Shown here piece after piece: positions 25,622 to 33,697 of a DNA stretch of 41,056 nt (positions within the stretch are counted from its first letter, which is position 1; each line of letters starts with the position of its first letter). A program made the position numbers and the translations under genes. The stretch covers positions 1 to 41,056 of the forward strand of contig NZ_JBEUEL010000027.1 of NCBI RefSeq assembly GCF_041725775.1. Reading direction: 5' to 3'. The notes beneath the pieces are model-generated. The model searched no databases. It was not told the DNA's origin and saw nothing but the letters and a program-made list of their open reading frames with translations. Origin of the DNA: Pueribacillus sp041725775 (GTDB lineage: Bacteria; Bacillota; Bacilli; Bacillales; UBA6769).

Positions 25622-26101
25622 ATGGCGAATAATAAGAAGAAAAATCTCACTCCTGTGCAACAAGAGTATCAAAAATTACAGAAAGAAAAAGAAACGAAAA
25701 GACCCATTTTTATAAACTGTGTAAAAGCGTTTTTTGTTGGTGGCTTCATCTGTCTTATCGGGCAATTTATTCAAATGTTTATGATTTATCAATTTGACTT
25801 TACTGACCAAACAGCTGGAAATCCAACGGTAGCAATTTTAATTTTTATTTCAATGCTTTTAACAGGCTTTGGAGTCTATGAGCGAATTGGTCAATTTGCG
25901 GGAGCGGGCAGTGCAGTTCCAGTTACAGGGTTTGGAAATGCTGTTGTTTCAGCTGCGATTGAACATCGCTCAGAAGGATTTGTGCTCGGAGTCGGTGGAA
26001 ATATGTTTAAGCTTGCGGGTTCGGTTATCGTCTTTGGTGTCTTTTCGGCATTCGTCATAGCTTTAATCAAAACAATTTTAATTAAGTGGGGGGGATTGTA
26101 A
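25622..26101 (+). CDS. spoVAC: Stage V sporulation protein AC
   Basis: SpoVAC is an inner spore-membrane protein of the channel that moves Ca-dipicolinate in sporulation and out in germination; SpoVAC of Bacillus subtilis behaves as a mechanosensitive channel. The 159-residue protein has a charged N-terminal tail (LTPVQQEYQKL) and about four membrane helices, with FAGAGSAVPVTGFGNAV in the middle. The GTAATG at its end overlaps the spoVAD start by one base. Confidence 0.93.
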   Translation: MANNKKKNLTPVQQEYQKLQKEKETKRPIFINCVKAFFVGGFICLIGQFIQMFMIYQFDFTDQTAGNPTVAILIFISMLLTGFGVYERIGQFAGAGSAVPVTGFGNAVVSAAIEHRSEGFVLGVGGNMFKLAGSVIVFGVFSAFVIALIKTILIKWGGL

Positions 26102-27117
26102 TGCTTCTAGGGCATAGCACGTGGAGTTTTGAAAATAAGCCCGTCATCAAGTCATCTTCAACAGTCGGAGGACCGTTTGAAGCAAAGGGGAAAATTGCTG
26201 ATGATTTTGATGTATTGCATGAGGACCTTTGGTTAGGACAAGATTCTTATGAAAAGGCGGAAAAAGTTTTATTTGAAGAAGCGTTGTTAAGAACGACGGA
26301 AAAAGTCAATATGACTAAGGATGATATACAATTTCTACTTGCAGGCAATTTAATTAATCAGCTTACTCCTGTAAACTTCGCAGCTCGAACAATCGGTGTC
26401 CCTTTTCTTGGACTTTTTGGAGCGTGTTCAACTTCGATGGAAGGATTAGCATTAGCTGCAATGATTGTAAATAGCCATTATGGAAATAACGTTTTAACAG
26501 GGGCAGTTAGCCATAATGCGGCTGCAGAAAGACAATTTCGATATCCAACGGAATATGGATCTCAAAAGCCTCCAACAGCTCAATGGACTGTAACAGGTGC
26601 CGGGGTAGCATTGTTAACATCAGAAGGAGATGGCCCATACGTAACGAGTGCAACAATAGGTAGGGTCGTTGATATGGGATTAACTGATCCTTTTAATATG
26701 GGTGGAGCCATGGCCCCTGCGGCTGTCGATACGATTGAAGCTCACCTGAGAGATACGCAAAAAGATATTAATGATTATGATCTAATTGTCACGGGTGATT
26801 TAGGTAAGGTTGGACGAGAAGCATCGTTAGAGTTATTTATTAAACATGGAATAACGATAGATGAATCAAAATACCAGGATTGTGGTTTGATGATTTATGA
26901 AGAGGATCAAGAGGTTTTTGCAGGAGGAAGCGGAACGGCATGTTCTGCTGTTGTTGTATATGGTCATTTATTAAACCGTATGAAAAAAGGCGAGTTGAAA
27001 AGTATATTATCGGTTGCGACAGGTGCATTATTATCTCCGCTTTCCTATCAGCAAAAAGAATCAATTCCGTGTATTGCTCATGCTGTATCCATTGAGTATG
27101 GAGGTGAGAGATCTTGA
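26101..27117 (+). CDS. spoVAD: Stage V sporulation protein AD
   Basis: SpoVAD is the soluble, thiolase-fold subunit that binds dipicolinic acid at the spore inner membrane. The 338-residue protein has GHSTWSFENKPVI at the start, GLFGACSTSMEGL where thiolases carry the nucleophile, and GSGTACSAVV late. ATG 26101 overlaps the spoVAC stop and follows a G-rich run (GTGGGGGGGAT). The next gene starts inside its last codons. Confidence 0.94.
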   Translation: MLLGHSTWSFENKPVIKSSSTVGGPFEAKGKIADDFDVLHEDLWLGQDSYEKAEKVLFEEALLRTTEKVNMTKDDIQFLLAGNLINQLTPVNFAARTIGVPFLGLFGACSTSMEGLALAAMIVNSHYGNNVLTGAVSHNAAAERQFRYPTEYGSQKPPTAQWTVTGAGVALLTSEGDGPYVTSATIGRVVDMGLTDPFNMGGAMAPAAVDTIEAHLRDTQKDINDYDLIVTGDLGKVGREASLELFIKHGITIDESKYQDCGLMIYEEDQEVFAGGSGTACSAVVVYGHLLNRMKKGELKSILSVATGALLSPLSYQQKESIPCIAHAVSIEYGGERS

Positions 27118-27464
27118 CTTTTTTTTGGGCATTTGTAGTAGGCGGTATCATTTGTGTGATCGGTCAAATTATGTTAGATGTATTAAAATTAACGCCAGGT
27201 CATATGTTAAGTACATTTGTTGTCGCTGGCGCCATTCTTAGTGGCTTTGGATTATATGACCGGCTCATTGATTTTGCAGGAGCTGGGGCAACAGTACCGA
27301 TTATGAGCTTCGGTAATTCACTCGTAAATGGTGCGATGCAAGAGGCTGAAAAACACGGGCTTATCGGTGTTGTTACCGGAATGTTTGAAGTGACGAGTGC
27401 TGGAATTTCTGCTGCGATTATCTTCGGATTTCTCGGTGCCTTATTATTTAAGCCAAAAGGATAG
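27114..27464 (+). CDS. spoVAE: Stage V sporulation protein AE (SpoVAEb)
   Basis: This 116-residue membrane protein of the dipicolinate channel is the AEb type. It starts at a hydrophobic helix (FFWAFVVGGIICVIGQIM) and carries FAGAGATVPIMSFGNSLVNGA, the same core motif as SpoVAC, so the two share ancestry. The start is TTG overlapping the spoVAD TGA, with GGAGGTGAG upstream. Confidence 0.92.
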   Translation: MTFFWAFVVGGIICVIGQIMLDVLKLTPGHMLSTFVVAGAILSGFGLYDRLIDFAGAGATVPIMSFGNSLVNGAMQEAEKHGLIGVVTGMFEVTSAGISAAIIFGFLGALLFKPKG

Positions 27465-27477
27465 GAGAGTGATAGAG

Positions 27478-27684
27478 GTGACGGTTGGAGCACAAGTTAA
27501 ACAATGCTTAGCAAATTTAAAAAGTGTAAAAGCAGGACTAGAAATATTTGCAGCCCAATCTGATGATGCCTATGTGGAAAAAGAACTTTATGAGGCGGCA
27601 TCAAGCTTTGAGAAGATCATTGTTGACTTAGGAAAAAGAATTAGTGATATCGAAAGGGAAGAACCTCAATATAGAGGCTTTTAA
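27478..27684 (+). CDS. DUF1657 protein, second copy
   Basis: This 68-residue protein has the same length and layout as the one at 24602 (QVKQCLANLKSVKAGLEIFA, ending EEPQYRGF). GTG 27478 is chosen because AGGAGAG lies 8 bases upstream; a GTG at 27469 touches that site. It lies 13 bases after spoVAEb and 21 bases before the 2Duf gene. Confidence 0.84.
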   Translation: MTVGAQVKQCLANLKSVKAGLEIFAAQSDDAYVEKELYEAASSFEKIIVDLGKRISDIEREEPQYRGF

Positions 27685-27705
27685 GTTAGATGAGGAGGAA
27701 GGATA

Positions 27706-28563
27706 GTGCCTGGCTGGCTCGAAATTACATTGCGTTCCTTAGTCATTTTCGTTGTACTTTTATTCGTCATTAAACTATTAGGCAAGAAACAAATATCTGA
27801 AATGTCGTTTTTTGAATATATTATCGGGATAACAATAGGGGCGATTGCTGCATCTATTTCAATTGATCGTAATATTCCACTAATTTTTGGTGTAGTCAGC
27901 CTCTTCATATGGATTCTCATCCCTTATCTGTTGAATTACCTCACTTTAAAAAGTAAAAATGTTCGTGACTTTATAGAAGGGTCGGAAAGTGTGCTTATAA
28001 AAGATGGTAAAATTATGGAAGATAACCTTAAAAAAGAAAACTATTCAGTTGAAAACTTGTTAAATCAGTTAAGAAAAAAGAACGTTTTTAATGCGTCTGA
28101 TGTAGAATTTGCGGTTCTAGAGACCGATGGAAATTTAAGTGTATTACTAAAAAAAGATAAACAGCCTTTAACTCCAAATGATTTAAATATTCCAGTTGGG
28201 TTTGAAAAGGAACCTCAAACAGTCATTATGGATGGACAAATTGTTGATGAGGAATTAAAAAATAGAGGATTGAATCGACGTTGGTTGAAAACAGAACTTG
28301 AAAAAATTGGAGTGACGATTGAAAATGTTTTTCTTGGACAAGTCGATTCTACAGGTCAACTAACAGTTGATTTATTCGATGATAACATCACAGTTCCAGA
28401 ACCGATTCAAAAACCGCTATTATTAGCTACAATGAAAAAGTGCCAAGCTGATTTAGAACTGTTTGCACTTGCTACAAAAAATGAAGAAGCAAAACAAATG
28501 TATTCGCAACATGCGTACGAAATAGAACGTGTTATGACGAATGTAAAGCCTTTATTAAATTAA
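27706..28563 (+). CDS. DUF421-DUF1657 fusion membrane protein (2Duf type)
   Basis: The 285-residue protein starts with three membrane helices (residues 1-80), then the YetF-type DUF421 cytoplasmic domain (VLIKDGKIMEDNLKKENYS and the following beta-rich part), then a linker and a C-terminal DUF1657 domain (TMKKCQADLELFALATKNEEAK). In spoVA2mob operons the equivalent '2Duf' protein is reported as a main cause of raised spore wet-heat resistance. The GTG start follows GAGGAGGAAGG. The operon ends here in a terminator. Confidence 0.86.
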   Translation: MPGWLEITLRSLVIFVVLLFVIKLLGKKQISEMSFFEYIIGITIGAIAASISIDRNIPLIFGVVSLFIWILIPYLLNYLTLKSKNVRDFIEGSESVLIKDGKIMEDNLKKENYSVENLLNQLRKKNVFNASDVEFAVLETDGNLSVLLKKDKQPLTPNDLNIPVGFEKEPQTVIMDGQIVDEELKNRGLNRRWLKTELEKIGVTIENVFLGQVDSTGQLTVDLFDDNITVPEPIQKPLLLATMKKCQADLELFALATKNEEAKQMYSQHAYEIERVMTNVKPLLN

Positions 28564-28577
28564 AGGCTTTACGTTTC
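28544..28577 (+). terminator. Bidirectional terminator between the SpoVA2-type operon and mntR
   Basis: TAAAGCCTTTA (28544-28554) and TAAAGGCTTTA (28561-28571) form an 11-pair stem overlapping the ends of both convergent genes. Confidence 0.8.
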
Positions 28578-28997
28578 TTCGTTTTCGTTTTTTAACTGAA
28601 CTGCTTTCAAGTCTTTTATCCGATTTTCATCTTCTTTAAAGTATTCAACTAAATCACTAATGCGGTCAACCGTTTCTAAGCTTAAGTGGTGTTCAATTCC
28701 TTCTACCTCTTCATAAATTTTATCTTCATCTACACCGATGATTCGTAACAGTTCTTCTAATAAATCATGCCGATAAACGAAATGTTTTCCGGTTTTCTTT
28801 CCTTTTGGTGTGAGCATTAAGCCTCTATACTTTTCATAAATCAAATATTTTTTTTTATCTAATTTCTGCACCATTTTCGTAACAGAAGAAGGATGGACTC
28901 CAAGGATTTCAGCAATGTCTGAAACTCTTGCGTAACCTTTATCTTCAATAAGCAAATAGATTTGCTCAATGTAATCTTCCATACTCGGTGTTGGCAT
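28569..28997 (-). CDS. mntR: Manganese-responsive transcriptional regulator MntR
   Basis: MntR represses manganese uptake genes when Mn(II) is bound. The 142-residue DtxR-family protein has an N-terminal winged helix (VSDIAEILGVHPSSVTKMVQ) and all Mn ligands of Bacillus subtilis MntR at the same positions: Asp8, Glu11, His77, Glu99, Glu102 and His103. GGAGGGA lies 6 bases before the ATG, and a -10-like TATAAT (minus strand, 29030-29035) lies upstream. No mnt transporter is in the window. Confidence 0.95.
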   Translation of the reverse strand: MPTPSMEDYIEQIYLLIEDKGYARVSDIAEILGVHPSSVTKMVQKLDKKKYLIYEKYRGLMLTPKGKKTGKHFVYRHDLLEELLRIIGVDEDKIYEEVEGIEHHLSLETVDRISDLVEYFKEDENRIKDLKAVQLKNENEET

Positions 28998-29150
28998 TTA
29001 GATTCCCTCCAAATATACGATCATTATTCATTATAGCAGATGGACGTAAAGTTGGTAGAATTTCGAGATAGAAAGGACTGAGTCAAGCTTTTGTGGGAGA
29101 TTTCCTATTGCTTTTAGGTAACGCTGCTTACGGCACTTTATTCTTCATAA

Positions 29151-29291
29151 TTAAAAGCCTTTCAATGCTTTCAACGCTTTATACATTGGTTTACCATTAT
29201 TTCTGTTTAAATAAGGAAGATTATTAACTGTCACTTCTTTAGGTGCTTTCCAAAAGAAAGCCTTCCGAGTCAGCGAATTTACCCACAAACA
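29151..29291 (-). pseudogene. Probable 3' relic of an unidentified gene
   Basis: The gap between mntR and the L,D-transpeptidase holds a minus-strand reading frame of about 47 codons ending in TAA at 29151-29153. Its sequence (KEVTVNNLPYLNRNNGKPMY, ending KALKALKGF) has the composition of a real protein C-terminus, but it has no start or ribosome binding site and is closed upstream at 29298-29300. A second frame (MSKMFVGKFADSEGF) runs upstream, as if one base were lost. I do not recognise the family. The rest of 28998-29364 shows nothing else. Confidence 0.3.
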
Positions 29292-29364
29292 TTTTACTCA
29301 TACGATAGAAAATAAGGGCAACTGTCAATAATAATAAAGGAGATTAAAGAAACGAGGGAATTAC

Positions 29365-29442
29365 ATGAAAAAATTTTGTTTCTATTTATTTTTTGTCTTT
29401 TTTTTAATTATTGGTGTTGCTGACGCAATGAAAAAACAATGA
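29365..29442 (+). other. Orphaned signal-peptide frame of the L,D-transpeptidase
   Basis: A 25-codon frame starts at ATG 29365 after GAGGGAAT and reads MKKFCFYLFFVFFLIIGVADA before stopping at TGA 29440-29442, which overlaps the next ATG (29439). It is a typical signal peptide. Adding one A to the run of six A at 29431-29436 would fuse it in frame to the transpeptidase. Confidence 0.7.
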
Positions 29443-30005
29443 TTTATATTGACTTGTGGGAAAGCACGCTTTTTTTGATTAAGGATGAAAAGGTCGTTCA
29501 GCAATTCAAAATCTCTGGCGGAACGAATGATACACCTACGCCAATTGGTACTTTTAAAGTAATTGAAAAATCGGAAGGTTGGGGAGGAGGATTTGGTTCA
29601 AGATGGCTCGGTTTAGATGTTCCTTGGGGAAAGTATGGAATACATGGAACGAATAAGCCGTGGCTTATCGGACAAGATGTCAGCAGCGGATGTGTAAGAA
29701 TGTTTAATGATGACGTGGAAAAATTGTATGATCAAGTTCCGATTGGCACAATCGTTCACATTGACGGACCGATTACCGGTGTAGGTAAATACGAGTTCAA
29801 AAACCTTGCAGAAGGTTCGAAAGGAACACTCGTACAAATTGTACAGCAGCAACTAAAAGCAAAAGGGTATTACAAAGGAAAGATCGATGGAATTTTCAAT
29901 CGAGAGACAGAAAAGGCGGTAAAACAATTTCAAAAAGATAACAACCTTCCAGTGACCGGGGGAATTACGAAAGTAGAATACAATTTGTTAGGAATACTCG
30001 AATAA
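29439..30005 (+). CDS. L,D-transpeptidase (YkuD domain) with C-terminal peptidoglycan-binding domain
   Basis: L,D-transpeptidases cross-link or modify cell-wall peptides. The 188-residue frame has the YkuD domain (TPTPIGTFKV, KYGIHGTNKPWLIG, and SSGCVRM with the catalytic Cys) and a peptidoglycan-binding domain at the end (VQQQLKAKGYYKGKIDGIF). As read it has no export signal: the signal peptide lies just upstream in another frame. The gene is therefore either frameshifted, phase-variable, or carries a sequencing error in an A-run. Translation from 29439 would leave the enzyme in the cytoplasm, where it has no substrate. Confidence 0.88.
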   Translation: MIYIDLWESTLFLIKDEKVVQQFKISGGTNDTPTPIGTFKVIEKSEGWGGGFGSRWLGLDVPWGKYGIHGTNKPWLIGQDVSSGCVRMFNDDVEKLYDQVPIGTIVHIDGPITGVGKYEFKNLAEGSKGTLVQIVQQQLKAKGYYKGKIDGIFNRETEKAVKQFQKDNNLPVTGGITKVEYNLLGILE

Positions 30006-30074
30006 AAAGATAAGTAAGCTTTGATTTTCATATTCGCGCGGTGTAATATTTAAGTAAAAAAGGTGTGCAGCAAT

Positions 30075-31331
30075 ATGAAAACTAAACGGCGATGGTATTA
30101 TGGGTGGAATATTGTTATTGCTGCATCGATTGTTACGTTAATCACTGTCGGTATGCGAATGAGCATTGGGCCATTTTTTTTACCTCTGCTAGAGCATTTT
30201 CATTTGAGTCGTACGAGTTTGTCACTCATTGTAGCAATCGGTATGTTCGTATATGGAGTTGGTATGCCGTTAGCAGGGTATTTAGAAAAGCGTTTTGGGA
30301 CACGTATTGTTTTAGTATCTGGCACAATCATTGTATTTCTTTCTTCGATATGGACGATATTCACTGAAACAGTATTTGGCTTATTTTTATCATTCGGTTT
30401 TTTCATGTCGTTTGGGTTAGCTTTTACTAGCCCTGTTGCTTTAACACCAGTTATTAGCCGTTGGTTTGTGAAAAAACGAGGGCAAGCTCTTTTTTATTTA
30501 TCGACAGGATCGATGACAGGAATTGCGGTAATGAATCCAGTGAATACATTTCTGATTGAAATGGTCGGTTGGCAATGGACATTTTTTATTTTTGCTATGT
30601 CATTTTTACTTCTCGTTTTGCCTACTGCTTTGTTTATTATTCGTGATGATGTTCCTGACGGAGCAGATGGAATGATGGATGAAATGGATAAGACAAATGA
30701 TCCTCATCCACAATTAACCGTGAGAAGCGCGATTAAAACTTTGCCATTTTGGCAAGTAAGTATAGGGTTATTCGCTTGCGGTTATAGTATGAATTTACTT
30801 GGAAGCCATGGCATTCCAATGCTTGTTGATCATGGCTTTTCGGAAATGACAGCATCATTTGCGATTGGTTTAATTGGGATTGTCGCGATACCGAGTACAA
30901 TCGTTTTAGGAAAATTATCAGACAGACTACAGCGGAAAAATTTGCTTGCGGTCATTTATTTCGTTAGGGGACTTGGTTTTATATTTCTCGTTTCGGTAAC
31001 TGTTACATTGCAATTATATCTTATCGCATTTGTAGCTGGCTTCGTTTGGGCAGGGAGCATTGCACTTTCATCTGCAATCTTGTCTGATCTTTACGGGGTC
31101 AGACTCGTCGGGATATTATATGGTTGGGCATATTTCTCTCATCAAGTCGCTGCGACAATAAGCTCTTTACTCGGTGGTTGGGGTTATGAGCAATTTCATA
31201 CACATTTGGTTTCTTTCGGGAGTGCGGCAGTCATTTTACTAATTGCGGCAATCGTATCATATATGTTGCCAAGCTCATTATCGCTAAGAATAAATTTTGA
31301 TAAAAATTTTGGGATAGTGGAAAAGTCGTAA
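30075..31331 (+). CDS. Major facilitator superfamily transporter
   Basis: This 418-residue protein has about twelve membrane helices. The opening RRWYYGWNIV and the loop GYLEKRFGTR between helices 2 and 3 resemble the oxalate/formate-antiporter-like and monocarboxylate branch, so an organic acid is a reasonable guess for the substrate. ATG 30075 follows AAAGGTG; a GTG at 30063 is inside that site. The gene stands alone and ends at a weak hairpin. Confidence 0.85.
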   Translation: MKTKRRWYYGWNIVIAASIVTLITVGMRMSIGPFFLPLLEHFHLSRTSLSLIVAIGMFVYGVGMPLAGYLEKRFGTRIVLVSGTIIVFLSSIWTIFTETVFGLFLSFGFFMSFGLAFTSPVALTPVISRWFVKKRGQALFYLSTGSMTGIAVMNPVNTFLIEMVGWQWTFFIFAMSFLLLVLPTALFIIRDDVPDGADGMMDEMDKTNDPHPQLTVRSAIKTLPFWQVSIGLFACGYSMNLLGSHGIPMLVDHGFSEMTASFAIGLIGIVAIPSTIVLGKLSDRLQRKNLLAVIYFVRGLGFIFLVSVTVTLQLYLIAFVAGFVWAGSIALSSAILSDLYGVRLVGILYGWAYFSHQVAATISSLLGGWGYEQFHTHLVSFGSAAVILLIAAIVSYMLPSSLSLRINFDKNFGIVEKS

Positions 31332-31364
31332 AGCCTGCTTCACAAAGCAAGCAGGCTCCTTCTT
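31332..31364 (+). terminator. Terminator of the MFS gene
   Basis: AGCCTGCTT (31332-31340) pairs with AAGCAGGCT (31349-31357), followed by CCTTCTT; the T tail is imperfect. Confidence 0.65.
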
Positions 31365-31749
31365 AAGAATTTGCGTGGATTATGTTTCTTTTGGTTAATT
31401 CGCGAATACCGTCGGGCACTCTAACTTTTTGTCTTGATTTCTGATTGACGGTGACGAGGATTACAGTAGCACTAACGGCAAGGTCACCATTTTCGGTGTG
31501 CATTTCTTGTTTGAGTGTAATACTAGTATTTCCAACTTTTTCAATCGTAGAGTTGATCGTTAGCTTTTCTTGATGAAACACTTCACGTTTATAATCGGCA
31601 TTTATGTTAGCGACCATCGCTTCAACACCGTGAGATATACAACGCGCATACAATTCTTTTCTAGCTAATTCCAAATATTCTAAATACGTGACATTGTTTA
31701 CGTGATTGCCTTTTGCTTCTGCTTTCACTTGCATCGTAAATAAAGACAA
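31363..31749 (-). CDS. Acyl-CoA thioesterase, 4HBT-like
   Basis: This 128-residue hot-dog-fold protein has the motif NHVNNVTYLEYLELARKEL, where the family has H-x-NN-x-x-Y and a conserved Glu/Arg. It probably hydrolyses an acyl-CoA; the substrate is unknown. GAGGGAG lies 6 bases before the ATG. It is convergent with the MFS gene, and the two stops are about 30 bases apart. Confidence 0.82.
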   Translation of the reverse strand: MSLFTMQVKAEAKGNHVNNVTYLEYLELARKELYARCISHGVEAMVANINADYKREVFHQEKLTINSTIEKVGNTSITLKQEMHTENGDLAVSATVILVTVNQKSRQKVRVPDGIRELTKRNIIHANS

Positions 31750-31906
31750 TGGTTTCTCCCTCTCTATGTTTATTTTAATTTATCTTATCATGGTTAGGCT
31801 AAGTTTTCATGTTCGCTACGTTTTGTAAAAAGAGGATGAAGAGAGCATAATTTCATAAGTCGTAATTCGTTTTCAAATGATTCAATACGAAGGGGAGGTT
31901 TGTAGT

Positions 31907-32671
31907 TTGTTAACATTTGCACCAAATTTAACAACTCTTTTCACTGATGTTCCTTTTTTGGAGCGATTTGAAAAGGCAAAAAAAGCAGGCTTTACACATG
32001 TTGAATTTCAGTTTCCTTACGCTTTTTCGATTGATGAAATTATAGAACAACTTACACAACATGAGTTACAAACAGTACTGTTTAACTTACCAGCAGGAAA
32101 TTGGGAGAAAGGCGACCGTGGAATCTCGATTTTTCCTGAACGACGTGACGAATTTAAGCAATCTGTTATAACCGCAATGACATATGCACGAGCTTTACGA
32201 TGTTCAACACTTCATTGCATGGCTGGGGTTAAACCGAATGATTTAGATGTTAATGATGCACTTCACATTTATAAAGAAAACTTGAGTTTCTGTGCAAAAG
32301 AATTCGAACAACACGATTTAACGGTAGTCATTGAGCCGATTAATACGTTTGATATACCGAATTATTTCCTTTCTAATTTACAGTTAGCGGTTGATATTCT
32401 TAACGATTTATCATTACCAAATGTGAAGCTTCAATATGATGTGTATCATATGCAACGAATGCAAGGTGAATTAATTGCTTCGTACAAAAAATATAAAGAC
32501 ATCATTGCCCATGTTCAAATTGCCGATAACCCTGGTCGTCATGAACCGGGTACGGGGGAAATTCATTATGAAAATGTATTCCGCGCATTAATGGAAGAAG
32601 GCTATAACGGGTTTATCGGCTTAGAATATAATCCGCAAGGTCAAACAGAGGAAAGTTTTACTTGGCTATAG
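31907..32671 (+). CDS. hyi: Hydroxypyruvate isomerase family protein
   Basis: This 254-residue TIM-barrel enzyme resembles Hyi/OtnI, which interconverts hydroxypyruvate and tartronate semialdehyde or isomerises four-carbon sugar acids. The N-terminus (LTFAPNLTTLFTDVPFLERF), VVIEPINTFDIPNYFL and YDVYHMQRMQGE, with Glu and His metal ligands, are typical. The TTG start at 31907 aligns with family N-termini and follows GGGGAGG by 8 bases; an ATG at 31877 precedes that site and is rejected. A tartronate-semialdehyde-reductase-like gene follows 112 bases later, which supports the function. Confidence 0.82.
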   Translation: MLTFAPNLTTLFTDVPFLERFEKAKKAGFTHVEFQFPYAFSIDEIIEQLTQHELQTVLFNLPAGNWEKGDRGISIFPERRDEFKQSVITAMTYARALRCSTLHCMAGVKPNDLDVNDALHIYKENLSFCAKEFEQHDLTVVIEPINTFDIPNYFLSNLQLAVDILNDLSLPNVKLQYDVYHMQRMQGELIASYKKYKDIIAHVQIADNPGRHEPGTGEIHYENVFRALMEEGYNGFIGLEYNPQGQTEESFTWL

Positions 32672-32783
32672 AGGGTGTGCAAAAGGGGCGGAAAATTGAC
32701 CGCATTTTTCTTCGGGTCGTTCAGATTGAAACGATTCAGTTAAAATTGCAAATAGAGTTTCATAGAACAGGATGTGATTTGAA

Positions 32784-33662
32784 ATGAAGATTGGTTTTAT
32801 TGGGTTAGGTGTTATGGGTTCAAGAATGACGAAAAGATTATTAAATGCAAACTATGAAGTTGTTATTTATAACCGAACAAAAGAAAAAATGGCACCATTT
32901 CTGAACCTCGGCGCTGAAGCGGCTGAAAGTATTGAGGATTTATCCGAAAAAGCTGATATTGTTTGTACATGTTTGTCCATGCCGGAAGATGTTGAGGAAG
33001 TGTACGAAGTCGTTTTTCAACATGCAAAAGCAGGGACCATTTGTGTTGATTTTACGACTGTTGGTTTGGATACGAGTCAACAGATGTCTGAACAAGCGTC
33101 TAAAAAAGGCATTCATTTTTTAGACGCACCGATAAGTGGGGGACCTGAGGGAGCGGAAGCGGGAACGCTTACGATTATGGTTGGTGGTGACAAGCAAACG
33201 TTTGAAAAGGTATTACCTGCCTTTCAAGTGTTAGGAGAAAACGTTCAACATTTAGGCAAAAGTGGCATGGGTAGCGTTGCAAAACTTATGAATCAATATT
33301 TAGTCGCAGTTCATTCACTTGCTGCATCAGAAGCTATGGTTGTCGGAACAGCATTAGGTCTTCAATCTGAACAGCTTTACGACATTTTAAAATCAAGTTA
33401 CGGTGACAGTCGTATGTTACGACGCCATATGGAGCATTACGTATTAGATAGACAATTTGCGCCTGGGGGTGCGGTAAAATATGTACATAAAGATGTACGA
33501 TTAGCTAACGTGTTAATGGAGCAGGCGGGGTTGAGCGAATTTACAGGAAACATAGCTCAAGACGCTTTTAATATAGCTATACGAAGCGGACATGCTGATG
33601 AAGATATGTCTGCCGTTATTAAACCATTAGAAAAGCAAAGCGATACGATCGTAAAGAAATAA
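32784..33662 (+). CDS. NAD(P)-dependent oxidoreductase, tartronate semialdehyde reductase/3-hydroxyisobutyrate dehydrogenase family
   Basis: The 292-residue enzyme has Rossmann motif GFIGLGVMGSRM, DAPISGGPEGAEAGTLTIMVGG and GSVAKLMNQYLV with the catalytic Lys. Next to hydroxypyruvate isomerase it most likely reduces tartronate semialdehyde to glycerate (GlxR/GarR role). It is a paralogue of 9321-10193. No glyoxylate carboligase or glycerate kinase is in the window. A terminator follows. Confidence 0.83.
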   Translation: MKIGFIGLGVMGSRMTKRLLNANYEVVIYNRTKEKMAPFLNLGAEAAESIEDLSEKADIVCTCLSMPEDVEEVYEVVFQHAKAGTICVDFTTVGLDTSQQMSEQASKKGIHFLDAPISGGPEGAEAGTLTIMVGGDKQTFEKVLPAFQVLGENVQHLGKSGMGSVAKLMNQYLVAVHSLAASEAMVVGTALGLQSEQLYDILKSSYGDSRMLRRHMEHYVLDRQFAPGGAVKYVHKDVRLANVLMEQAGLSEFTGNIAQDAFNIAIRSGHADEDMSAVIKPLEKQSDTIVKK

Positions 33663-33671
33663 TGTGAACTC

Positions 33672-33697
33672 GAGGGGAGAAGGTCCCCTCCTTTTTA
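33672..33697 (+). terminator. Terminator after the hyi-dehydrogenase pair
   Basis: GAGGGGA (33672-33678) pairs with TCCCCTC (33684-33690) around GAAGG, followed by CTTTTT. Confidence 0.82.
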
